Of a stretch of DNA of 64,000 nucleotides, positions 22,641 through 32,480 are shown piece after piece. The stretch is taken from the NCBI GenBank assembly GCA_016081115.2, contig CM071935.1:23664653-23728652 (forward strand), written 5' to 3'. This stretch comes from Rehmannia glutinosa (lineage: Eukaryota > Streptophyta > Magnoliopsida > Lamiales > Orobanchaceae). Position 1 is the stretch's first letter, and each line of letters starts with the position of its first letter. The notes under the pieces were generated by a model. The model was not told the DNA's origin. It ran no database searches and worked only from the letters and a program-made list of their open reading frames with translations. The translations under genes and the position numbers were made by a program.

Positions 22641-23843
22641 CACTTTTTTGTAACACTTTTTTGTAATACTTTTTATATTTGTATCACTTTAAAAAAAATA
22701 CTTCTAAAGTGTTACATATGAATCTTATGTAACACTTTTTTGGTAGCACTTCGTAGAAGTAGTATTTTTTGCCACAGAGTAGATTCGAACCCACGACCTG
22801 TTATGTATGGAAGTGGCAATTTGCCACTAAGCTAAGTTGATTTTTATTACAACTTTTGCTTTGTTTTATATATACACACATACACACACACACATATATA
22901 TATATTATATGTATATATAATATATTTTATATAATAAAGATTATATTATATAATATATGTATAAATTATATTATACACTGTATATATCAAATTTTATATT
23001 ATATAGTATATAGTTTGAAAATCATATTGTATTATATATTAAAGGACAAAATAACGAAAAAGTCGTAACAGTAAAAAAATTAAATAATAAAGAAAATAAC
23101 GAAAAAATAATCTACCGATGGAAAAAATTTCTAAGTAATTACTGAAAACATTAATTTTCATTGGTAATTATTTTAAAAAAAATAAAAGAAAGGTTAACGA
23201 TAAAATTGGCCCCCGTTAATAAAAATTAGAAAACAATAAACAATAATAATAAAATATATACATGCGCATTTTTCGTCGGTATTAAGACGGAATTAATTAC
23301 CTTCGTAAAAAAAAAAGCAAAGCGTAAATACTTTGTAAAAAAAACAATAATTCAGTTAAAAAAACAGAGTACATGATGTCTACAATTTTTAGGTTTGGTG
23401 ACATCAATTAATTAAATAAATCTTTGACATGATTTAATGATAGTTATATAATTTTGTGTTACTAAAATATAGCTTTAAAAGTATTACAATCAATGAAATA
23501 TAGTGTTGCCAAGAATGCTTCTTAAATAAAGTGATACCTATTTGCGTTACAAAAGAAATAACAAAATTAAAAAGTGATACTTAAAAAGTGTTACTTATAT
23601 AAAAGTGTTACATATAAGCGTTACATATTGATAAAAGTGTTACCTATTTGCGTTACAAAAGAAATAACAAAAAAAGAGATACTTAAAAAGTGTTACATAT
23701 AAGTGTTACATATTGACAAAGTGCTACAAAAGTGTTACATAAATATTGTAATGTAAAAAGTGTTACGAACATGTGTTACATATGTACCTTATGTAAAAAG
23801 TGCTACAAAATTTGTGTTACCTAATGTCATTTATATTGTAGTG
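22641..23843. mobile_element. CACTA-like element (tentative)
   Basis: The right end reads ATATTGTAGTG, the reverse complement of CACTACAATAT, which is the hallmark end of CACTA transposons. Next to it (23450-23830) lie more than ten copies of AAGTGTTACATAT or AAAGTGTTAC, and inverted copies (TAACACTTTTTTG) cluster at 22640-22750, as expected of CACTA subterminal repeats. The left end (CACTTTTTTG at 22641) is a poor match, so the left border is uncertain. The middle (22866-23070) is an AT-rich palindromic stretch. No transposase. Confidence 0.45.
22772..22838 (-). ncRNA. tRNA-derived sequence with A and B boxes
   Basis: On the minus strand TAGCTTAGTGG (22834-22824) fits the pol III A box and GGGTTCGAATC (22792-22782) fits the B box, about 31 bases apart, as in tRNAs. 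There is no full cloverleaf, so it is a tRNA-derived remnant, perhaps of a SINE, not a working tRNA gene. Confidence 0.4.
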
Positions 23844-24240
23844 ATATTGAATGTTCCAATATGTTATCTTGTCCTGGTGTTCTTGTGTGTACATCGTCAA
23901 AATTTGACAGTATCTCACGTATGGTATATATCTTGGACATTCGTCCAGATCAATTTTTTCGGAGAAAAATCTTTTCACCAATTGTTAACTACATAAAATA
24001 ATAAATATAACTTAAAGTTCTTAACAAACCTGGGTTCAAATACCATTTTTTTGCAAATATCTTAGTCAAATAAGCCATTGGTGTGAATAAGGGTATAATT
24101 GGTATTTTGAAAATATGAAATAACCCCTGGGGACCAATTTTGCAACAACTTATAACTTATAGGACTGGAATCGCTTTGGGGCAAAATTTATAGGACCAAT
24201 TTTGCAAAAAAATTAAACTTACAGGACTAATTTTGCAAAC
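23844..24240. repeat. Dispersed repeat, copy 1
   Basis: Nearly identical to 29350-29745. Contains ATTTTGCAAAA-rich text and a short frame (MLSCPGVLVC...FDSISRMVYI in translation of the copy at 29289) of unknown nature. It also carries a tract of GGACCAATTTTGCA words also seen near 29790. Confidence 0.9.
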
Positions 24241-24307
24241 TTACATGATTTCATTCTTAGAATATTAATTAGTTTGTTAAATTTTTTATTAATTCACAAA
24301 ATTATTT

Positions 24308-25278
24308 AGAAGAAACCTCATTAATTAATGTTACTTATTTTTTATTAGAATATATTATATTAGTTGTTAATCTAGAATATTAAACCTATAATGGAATGAC
24401 TTAATCCAAGAAGGAAAAAAAGAACGGAAAAAAAATATAGGGCCAACCCTATAATCTTTGTTTACTCACGTCAAATGGGTGGACTTATAGGATCCAAATC
24501 CTATATATGTGTGTGTGTGTGTGTGTGTGATGAATCCTAAAATTGGGATATTGGAAAATATTTGGGGCCAAATCGTAATTATAATTCTTTCACTTAATTA
24601 CGTCATTATTCAATTATTTACCCATGAATATATATTATTGGGTCTGAGTATTGTCAATTGGCCCATGAGACCCAAACTAGTATTGAGCCTATTTTTTTTC
24701 ATTTTTCTTTTCTTTCTCGCTTCATATGGTGTTTTCTATATTATTTCTGGTTTGTTTCTATTTTGTTTCTTGGTTGTTTCCATATTTTTTTATATTTTTA
24801 GGCGTTGGATCAAAAAATGAATTGTGTGTTTTAACTCATTTTGTTTCTATATTATTTTCAATTTGTTTGGCTTAATATGGGTTGTTTTATATTAGTGTAA
24901 ATATATTTCTTATTTTTTTTGATTTGAAGTATAAAATGAATTATTTAACGAAGACGAAATTTGTGTTTTCACTGAAATTTGATTGGAAGAAACATGTTTG
25001 AAACAACAAAGAAACAACAACGTAAAAAAGTCCAAAAATTTTGGCAGGAGTGTAATTTTGTCCAAAAATCACGGGAAAGTGTAATCTTATGTCTTTTGTC
25101 CAAAAAAGTGGGTAATTGTGTCCTTATCTCTTAATTAAGCCCGATTTTAAGCAGCATCAAAAAAGATTACAATGCAATAGTATCTCAATAAAATGATGTG
25201 TTCTTAGTAACCAATATCTTCTCCTATATGCCTTGAATTGAAATTAAAACTCATATTTAGCTAACAGTGATCTTATAT
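24308..25278. repeat. Dispersed repeat block, copy 1
   Basis: Its first 610 bases match 27226-27920; its last 400 match 53108-53510. It includes the TA-family terminus and a (GT)n tract at 24507-24529. The short frame starting MNPKIGILENI after the GT tract recurs in the other copies but changes frame and length, so I do not call it a gene. The block stops at 25278 in CTTATATAT, where a Tork fragment begins. Confidence 0.85.
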
Positions 25279-26225
25279 ATGTTGACGACATGTTAATTAT
25301 GGGTAGTAATCATGATATAATCATGAATACTAAGAAAATGTTAATCAAACATTTTGATATGAAAGATATGGGTATAACAGATGTTATTCTGGGAATTAAG
25401 ATCTCTAAAACATTTGATGGACTTGTTTTATCACAATCTCATTATATTGAGACAAGATTTGAAAGTTCAATACTTATGACAGTCCTCCAGCTAAAACGCC
25501 TGTTGATTTAAGCTTACACTTAGCTAAAAATCAAGGCGAGCCTGTATCTCAACTAGAATATTCTCGAATTATTGGCAGTCTAATGTATGTAACAAATTGC
25601 ACACATCCGGATATTGCCTACGCAGTTAATAAACTGAGTAGATTTACGAGTAATCCTGGAAATGACCATTGGAAGGCATTGATAAGGGTTCTTAGGTATC
25701 TAAGACTCACCTTGAATTATGGATTACATTACTCGAGATATCCAGCTGTATTAGAAGGATACAATGATGCTAATTGGATACCTGACTCAAAAGATTCTAA
25801 GTCCACTAGTGGTTATGTTTTTACCATTGGTGGTGGAGAGGTGTCATGAAAATCCTCTAAAAAAATGTTTATAGCTCGATCCACGATGGAATCAGAGTTT
25901 ATAGCGTTGGATAAAGCTGGTGAAGAAGCGGAATGGCTTCGCAACTTTTTAGAGGATATTCCTTGTTGGCCTAAGCCGGTGGCTGCAATCATGATACATT
26001 GTGATAGTCAGTCGGCTATAGGAAGGGCTCAAAAAAGTATGTACAATGTAAGTCTCGACATATACGTCGAAGACATAACACCGTTAGGCAGTTGATCTCA
26101 AATGGGGTTATTACAATCGATTATGTGAAATCGAAAGAAAACCTAGCAGATCCGTTAACTAAAGGTTTGAATAGATATCAAGTATACTACTTATCGAAAG
26201 GAATGGGCTTAAAATTCACAAGATA
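25279..26225 (+). pseudogene. Tork-type reverse transcriptase C-terminus and RNase H
   Basis: Opens at the catalytic YVDDMLIMG, goes through FDMKDMGITDVILGIKI and GSLMYVTNCTHPDIAYAVNK, then RNase H (EGYNDANWIPDSKDSKSTSG; MESEFIALDKAGEEAEWLRN; CDSQSAIGRAQ) and ends DPLTKGLNRYQ...GMGLKFTR. These are diagnostic of the Tork lineage. A TGG to TGA stop lies at 25846-25848 (VS*KSSKK), and frame changes are near 25480 and 26050. The RNase H acidic residues are still seen. Confidence 0.88.
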
Positions 26226-26768
26226 AGAGGGTTCATAGCGGTAACCCAACCTTGTGAATTGGAGATCCCAAGACCTTGGTTCAATGGGACAACTAAGTTA
26301 TGAATATTCAGATAAACACTTGGAGCATGTTACAGCTCATTCATATCCAAGTGGAGAAACCTACTGAATGTGGTGAGGTTAAGTTATAAACTTTTAATGA
26401 TTCCTATACTTTAAAGAAGTGGAGTATGGCAGGATACTCTTAATAGGAGATCACCTATATAAGTGTGAAGACGGGCCGCTTCAACGAAACACTTATGAAT
26501 CCAAGATGTTATCCAGTGCCAAAATGGACACAACCGTGAGAACCAAATGGTGTTAGAAAAGATATTGTGTGGATGCTGTTGTTTTGGTTTACATAAACAA
26601 CTGAACAATTCAAGACATCGCGTCACTGTGTAGCCTAGTAAATCCGATATTATTCTACTAAGGAAGCTTCAAAGCCACAAGCTACCTCTCTCGATGCAAT
26701 AGCTTTCCGTTTGAACTCTCTTAGTGTCTGCATACTCATATGCATTTATTTTCATTCATGTGGGGGAT

Positions 26769-27225
26769 TGTTGGAATTAGTTTTAATAAATTGGGTTTTG
26801 ACCCAATTTTGACCAATTATTTAAGTGGGTTAATTATTCGAAGTATTAAATAAATGAGATAAATATCATCTACGCCGCGGGTAGATGAGTTTAGCATTTT
26901 GAATTTCTCAAAATCAATGTCGGGTGAATGAGAAATAATTGCATAAAGTTGGTCACTTAAAATGATTTTATATATGGAATATAAAAGGGTGGGAATATGG
27001 AAAGCCATATCCCACATAGGAAACATATTAAATGTTTGGCTAGTTAATAAAGAGCTTCACCACTAATAAGGAGTAATCAAGTGGAACTCCTTATGGTACA
27101 CCCTAGTGGACTAAGTCAATTTTGACTAGCCTTTGGCTAGCTCAAAAGGCACCAAGGATAGCGCGGAGCACCGTCCGAGCCGGAGCCGGAGCCAGAGCCA
27201 GACCCGGGCCCGCGCACGTCGCACT
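26769..27225 (+). repeat. Tork-type 3' LTR, 5' part
   Basis: TGTTGGAATTAGTTTTAATA start after the polypurine tract; ends in a GAGCCGGAGCCGGAGCC run and GGGCCCGCGCACGTCGCAC. The fragment at 34713 begins with similar text (GGGCCCTCGCACGTCACA), as though it were the missing right half of a related LTR. Confidence 0.75.
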
Positions 27226-27424
27226 AGAAGAAACTTCATTAATTAATGTTACTTAATTTTTATTAGAATATGTTATATTAGTATTTAATCTAGTTAAGAA
27301 TATTAAACCTATAATGGAATAACTTAATCCAAGAGAAAAAAAAAAGAACGGAAAAAAAATTATAGGGCCAGCCCTATAATCTTTGTTTACTCAAGTCAAA
27401 TGGGTGGACTCATAGGATCCAAAT

Positions 27425-27491
<67 letters not shown>

Positions 27492-27920
27492 TGAATCCTA
27501 AAATTGGGATATTGGAAAATATTGGTGGCAAAATCGTAATTATATTTCTTTCACTTAATTACGTCATTATTTTATTATTTACCCATGAATATATATTATT
27601 GGGTCTGAATATTGTCAATTGGCCCATTAGACCCAAACTAGTCTTGAATGTACCTATTTTTCAGCTCTCTTTCTGCTCATATGGTGTTTTCTATATTATT
27701 TCTGATTTGTTTCTATTTTGTTTCTTGGTTTTTTCCATGTTCTTTATATTTTTAAGCATTAGATCAAAAATTGAATTGTGTGTTTTAACTCATGTTATTT
27801 CTATATTATTTTCAATTTATTTGGTTTCATATGTGTTGTTTTATATATGTGTATATATATTTCTTGTTTTTTTATAATATTTGCAGTATAAAATAGATTA
27901 TTTGACGGAGACGAATTTTA
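27226..27920. repeat. Dispersed repeat block, copy 2
   Basis: Same block as 24308-24920, starting AGAAGAAACTTCATTAATTA, with a longer TA tract (27428-27461) and TG tract (27462-27490). Confidence 0.9.
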
Positions 27921-28339
27921 GATTTATTAAGATTTGAGATAAAAAATTATATATATTTTTTAAAATTTGCTCTTATGGCTGAATAACAATTTTGGTCATT
28001 TATCTTTCCAAAGTTAGCAATTATAGTCCTATAACTTTCGAGAATTAGCAATTTTAATCGTTTCATACCATAGCTAATTTTTATAACCCCAATTTCATAG
28101 ATTATGAGAACTTACATTTTCTGACACCTATTTTGTTCGTCGCATTGTTACACCTACTTAGATCCAAATCTATTCGAGGGTTTTAAGAGGATCATATCAT
28201 GTTTCTAGCCTTTAAAACTCAATAGGGCATACTTCAAAAAATTCTGAATAATTAGATTTCAGACCAAGTCTTTGATAAAATGGATATAGTCCATTACGAC
28301 CATATCAAGCCCAACATGCTTCCGTATAATTAATATATC
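27921..28339. other. Spacer with short repeats, no gene
   Basis: Contains two copies of TTAGCAATT...TATAAC-type words. From about 28270 it is homologous to 45724-45780 (GTCCATTACGACCATATC), i.e. the left flank of the pararetrovirus locus. Confidence 0.6.
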
Positions 28340-29170
28340 TATAGTTGTCAAAACGGGCCGGTGGGGCGGGCCGGCCCACAAACCGCCAAAACCCGTCATT
28401 TGGCGGGGCGGGGCGGGCTGGCCCGCCAAGGTGGCGGGCTAGAAAAACCTCAACGCAACCCAATCCTCCTTGGGCCATGGTTAAGGCGGGCCGGCCCGCC
28501 ATAAATTTAGTTTTTCTTTTTCCAAAAAATTGACGTGTTTATATTTCTTTTGCATGTATTTTTTCGTCAAGATTTTAATTTAACATTAAATCAAAGACTT
28601 GATATTAAATTTATATATTTAATGCACATATCCAATAGATTTAACGAACCAAAAGAAAAACTAAAAGCTCATCGTGATGGAAAATTATAATTAGAAAGAC
28701 CACATTTTTGTGTTGAAATATTTGTTTGATGTTACAGTGGACCTAACCTCCAAGATCCAAGATGTATTTATAGAATAATGGCCCCAAAGCTTATCTATAT
28801 AAATAACCAACAATAACTTCATAATATTTTAATGAGAAATCCAAAGTTGAAGCCTGGTAATGGATTTCAGAGTTTCCACTTAACTCCATATAAGCATGCT
28901 ATTAAGAATTGATTGACCGTGTTTCCTCAATAAAAAAAAAAGAATTGATTGACCGTGTTTTTCTTAATTACATAATATTCCAAATTATTTTTTATAAGAA
29001 AAACAGGCAGCCCGCGGGCTGGCCCTCCCCGCGGCGGGTTGGCCCGCCTCAACCGCCGGCCCAAACGGGCTGGCCCATTTAGGCCCGCCTCCTGGCGGGC
29101 CACTAAACCCTCAACCCATCCCCTTATCTTCGACGGAGTGGGACGGACCTAGCCCATTTTGACAGCTCTA
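28340..29170. mobile_element. Non-autonomous hAT element with GC-rich ends
   Basis: Terminal inverted repeats TATAGTTGTCAAAACGGGC and (reverse complement of right end) TAGAGCTGTCAAAATGGGC match at 16 of 19 bases. It is flanked by the 8-bp duplication AATATATC (28332-28339) and AATAAATC (29171-29178), one mismatch. The homologous locus at 45770-45800 lacks it, which gives the empty site. The ends hold many GGCCGGCCCGCC words, the middle is AT-rich. No transposase. Confidence 0.88.
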
Positions 29171-29349
29171 AATAAATCTCTTAAAATTCGTACATTTATT
29201 TGACCAAAACAACATCGGGTGAGTTGGTTCGCAACGCCACCAGTCGGAATATCTGGTTTAACGTAAGCAAGCTCAGATAATATCCCGCTTGTCTATCGCA
29301 GTGTCTCAAGTTTTCCCTGTCGGCTCCTGCGAGGTCCTTTTCAACATAT
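29171..29349. other. Pararetrovirus-locus flank without the main viral body
   Basis: 29171-29250 matches 45785-45860 (GGTTCGCAACGCCACC), and CCCTGTCGGCTCCTGC at about 29320 matches CCCCGTCGGCTCCTGC at about 53050 on the other side of the pararetrovirus. Only about 70 bases lie between the two arms here, against about 7 kb in the other copy. Confidence 0.6.
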
Positions 29350-29745
29350 ATATTGAATGTTCCAATATGTTATCTTGTCCTGGTGTTCTTGTGTGTACAT
29401 CGTCAAAATTTGACAGTATCTCACGTATGGTATATATCTTGGACATTCGTCCAGATCAATTTTTTCGGAGAAAAATCTTCTCACCAATTGTTAACTACAT
29501 AAAATAATAAATATAACTTAAAGTTCTTAACAAACCTGGGTTCAAATACCATTTTTTTGCAAAGATCTTAGTCAAATAAGCCATTGGTGTGAATAAGGGT
29601 ATAATTGGTATTTTGAAAATATGAAATAACCCCTGGGGACCAATTTTGCAACAACTTATAACTTATAGGACTGGAATCGCTTTGGGGCAAAATTTATAGG
29701 ACCAATTTTGCAAAAAATTAAACTTACAGGACTAATTTTGCAAAC
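29350..29745. repeat. Dispersed repeat, copy 2
   Basis: Nearly identical to 23844-24240. Confidence 0.9.
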
Positions 29746-30117
29746 TCAATACTTATAGGACCGAAATTGCAAACTGTCATTATTTACCGGACCAATTTTG
29801 CCTTTTTCCCTGTCCTATGCCGCCTTGAATTGAAATTAAAACTCATATTTAGCTAACACTGATCTTATATATCTTAAAGCGGTGGCCGGTTACTAATAGA
29901 CAAAAATGTGGGCAAAAACGTGGATAATTTAGTGTTGTGGATCGAATGGTAATTTTTACTTTTTGGTTTGGACGAATGAAATATGTGTCTTAGATATAAA
30001 TGGATTAGGAAAGTGAAACAAAAAAACCTAAAGTACTTACACCTCATTATTAATTCGAATTAGAGAAGGATTTCAGTTCAAATAGAAATATTCGGAAGAG
30101 GAGTTGAGTATTTTGCT

Positions 30118-30125
30118 TATAAAAA
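30118..30125 (+). promoter_or_regulatory. Probable TATA box of the 146-codon gene, copy A
   Basis: TATAAAAA, 126 bases before the ATG, in a stretch identical in both copies. Confidence 0.55.
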
Positions 30126-30243
30126 CTAGCTAGTAGAAACTCGAAACTCTCATCTGCATGTAAATGATCTCTAGCTCTTTCCTTTACAATTTTTCATCGA
30201 TCAAACCATTATTATATCTTTCAGATTTTGTTGAGTGTGAAAA

Positions 30244-30684
30244 ATGGCAACGGAGGATTTGTTGGTTGAAAGATTAGACGTCCCTCCGCCGACCCACCGG
30301 AGAAGTTTCTCGTCGAACTCAGTTGTGAACCGGAAGCAACACAGGAAGTCGGACAAGAGGAGATTCAACAACCCCGTGGCGGAGACAAAGAGATCGCGTC
30401 TTGATTCACCGCGGAAGGCTCATGACGTCAACAACGGCGGTTTAGTAATGGGGAAAGTGACGCTATTGAGAAGAGGAGAGCCGTTAGGTTCGATCGCTGG
30501 AAATCCGATGATTGAAAAGCCCGTCGACGATATATCGACTGATAATTTTTACGCGGGATATTCAGTTTCCATGTCTCCATCTCCCCGATCCGTGCCTCTG
30601 CCGACCTTCTTCAACAAGAAGGACCTAAAGTATCAGTTCTCCGACGCTACTAGAGATCTGAGGCGAATTCTTCGTCTCGAATGA
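30244..30684 (+). CDS. Small basic protein with PNRC-like motif, copy A (146 aa)
   Basis: Uninterrupted single-exon frame, MATEDLLVERLDVPPPTHRR to ATRDLRRILRLE. Two basic clusters that could act as nuclear localisation signals are at residues 31-41 (KQHRKSDKRRF) and 49-58. Residues 102-122 (FYAGYSVSMSPSPRSVPLP then TFF) resemble the proline-rich SPxPxxLPxPxF motif of the PNRC family, which in animals binds nuclear receptors and the decapping machinery; plant proteins of similar size have this motif and a C-terminal ATRDLRRLLRL-type end. I know no assigned function in plants. A TATA box sits 126 bases upstream. Base composition (GC-richer, codon-like) differs from the AT-rich surroundings. The copy at 53891 differs by N64S, P80S and D96H. 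It is the best candidate for a true host gene here; it may also be a gene copy carried by a duplication. Confidence 0.72.
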   Translation: MATEDLLVERLDVPPPTHRRSFSSNSVVNRKQHRKSDKRRFNNPVAETKRSRLDSPRKAHDVNNGGLVMGKVTLLRRGEPLGSIAGNPMIEKPVDDISTDNFYAGYSVSMSPSPRSVPLPTFFNKKDLKYQFSDATRDLRRILRLE

Positions 30685-31943
30685 CGATTCGGATGGGAGA
30701 CGAAATCTCGAGCAAACACATATATATGAGAAGCGATTCATTTCAGTTTAGCTTAGTTTTTTGAATTCGTTCACTTAGCTAGATGTAGTATAATCCTGTC
30801 GATTCGGTGCAGCATGGAAGTTTAATGATGAATTCTTTCTACTGCATTTATGTACAAAAAGTAGTAATTAAATAGTTAGTATTTTGTCTTTCTACTTATA
30901 TATAGAAAAGATCAGCAACTAGGGTACGTACGGTTAGAATTTGTTGAGGCTACACAAATTGTTGATGCATATATGCATATTAATTATTTATATGCTATAT
31001 GGTTGTAGCCCAATTGGTAGTTTTTGTTCTCCTTTTTCTGTTTTTTCCTTTCTACTTATGAGTTATCATCAATGAATATTATCACTAGTACTAATAATAT
31101 GTTTATTAATATATTTACGTGTAATTTCTTTTTTTACCTAGAGAAACTTTCATTCCGTTAATTTTACTATATGCTTGTGGTTTTAGACGGAATTTATTAT
31201 ATATGGAATAGATCAAGCTGTTTTTACTATCAATTTTTATTTTATTTGTAATTTAAATTGTTTTTTAACGTAGAGATTCGAAGTTAGGAGTCACCGAATT
31301 TTTTCTTTTGTTTTCATAATGAATTTTCAATTTTTAATATTTTTGGTTGAGCTAATTTAGAGGAATCTAAATTCCAATTAGGAGTAGACGTAACCAGAGC
31401 TTCTACTGTAAGCTTGAACTAGTGGGGGAGGGTTTTCAAGCTTTTTCATGGAGTGTTTGCAAGCATTTTCGCTTTGGGATTTGTCATGATTGGGTCGGTA
31501 GTACGCGATCGTCTATTTTGTCTCTTATCAATTAGCGCACACCCCCCTCCCCAACTATGCTTCCTGCATGTTACTCTCAGTACGACATAACAGTAAAGTT
31601 TCATATGATTGATCTTAATTGGAGTTTCAACACTTTCTATTCCCGCTTTTTTGTGTACCATCATTACTAGTTGACAAGACGTCATTTTGACGTCCCGATA
31701 TCATTTCGGAACCCTTGGATATAGATCTCATCAATGGCCAAGATCAACCCTCCTCCTCCTCAATATAAATTAATTTTAAGGAAAAGAGGGGGGCATTCCA
31801 TTCCTTTACAATATTCTCTCTCTACTCTCTCTCCACCCCGATTTCCAACGACTTTCTCGATAATCATTTCTCCTTTTGCCCTAACTAAGTTTCTCCTCCT
31901 TCTTAGGTACCTATATCCATTTTCTTTATTTACTTTGGTAATA
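30685..31943. other. 3' flank and spacer, no gene seen
   Basis: AT-rich, shared with 54332-55589. 31281-31460 also has an older relative at 44870-45080. A 79-codon minus-strand frame at 31446-31685 is conserved in copy B only because the DNA is; I see no domain in it. A possible TATA (AATATAAATT near 31760) and a pyrimidine-rich leader precede the next frame. Confidence 0.6.
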
Positions 31944-32480
31944 ATGACAACCTTTGCCCCTTCGGCTTCATTTTGCCCTCAAGTAGCAGACTTAGTGAGA
32001 TAGTCCGACAAAGTGGGCTCATCCCGAGCTAAAACTTGGGCTGGTTCCCTTAATCTCTCTGATCCTGATGCCACTGAATCAGATATTAACACCGAATAAA
32101 ATCTTTCTCACATTGAACTTAGAGTCCCTGTTCCCAACGTCCCGCATGGTGCTGTTTTCTCTTTTAATCCTATAAGTGTAATTGTCTTATCTTTGAATAG
32201 TATATGTGCAAATATAAAAATTCCTCCCAACTATAAGTTAGTTCTTCTTAATAGTTCGGAAAGACTTTACCGACCTCCCACCACATGTCTAACTTTTTTC
32301 ATTGGCCAAGTAGATGGGGGATTAAGATTCCATTTCATCCCTTCATGATCGAGCTTTCCGTTATGTACAATATCCCTTTAAATCAATTAGCCCCAAATTT
32401 CTTTAGGATCATCGCATGTTTTATATGGAATCTAAACATAGTACCTTCAACCGAGCTCTTTTTCTCTTTCAAGTACTACT
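31944..32480 (+). pseudogene. Decayed transposon-type frame (plant Transposase_28/gag-like domain), copy A
   Basis: Starts MTTFAPSASFCPQVADL at 31944, then has stops (TAG near 32001 and TAA near 32096), then a long stretch ending YKLVLLNSSERLYRPPTT, a frameshift near 32330, and PFMIELSVMYNIPLNQLAPN followed by FFRIIACF. The last part resembles the putative gypsy-type transposon domain of plants (HPF...L..QLAPN.WR). The call is from memory of the family and is tentative. In copy B the same frame is interrupted by the Harbinger element after QVADL. Confidence 0.5.

Larger units (their letters stand above)
25279..27225 (+). mobile_element. Tork-type Ty1/copia remnant: RT end, RNase H and part of 3' LTR
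   Basis: Left junction in the TATAT of the surrounding repeat, right junction at the GC-rich GAGCCGGAGCC tract. Coding part 25279-26225, an untranslated region, a polypurine tract ATGTGGGGGAT before 26769, and the first 457 bases of an LTR starting TGTTGGAATTAG. Gag, protease, integrase and most of RT are missing. Confidence 0.87.

Noticed and set aside
22772..22838. Functional tRNA gene
   Set aside because: Only A and B boxes are present; no acceptor stem or cloverleaf.
22856..23068. 70-codon frame rich in Ile and Tyr
   Set aside because: Product of TA-rich low-complexity DNA.
24509..24820. Hydrophobic frame starting MCVCVCVMNPKIGILENI, repeated at 27464, as a gene family
   Set aside because: The starts lie in a GT microsatellite, lengths differ between copies and the DNA is a dispersed repeat.
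31446..31685. 79-codon minus-strand frame conserved in both duplication copies (also 55080-55319)
   Set aside because: Conserved only because the DNA is duplicated; no domain, and it overlaps spacer DNA.
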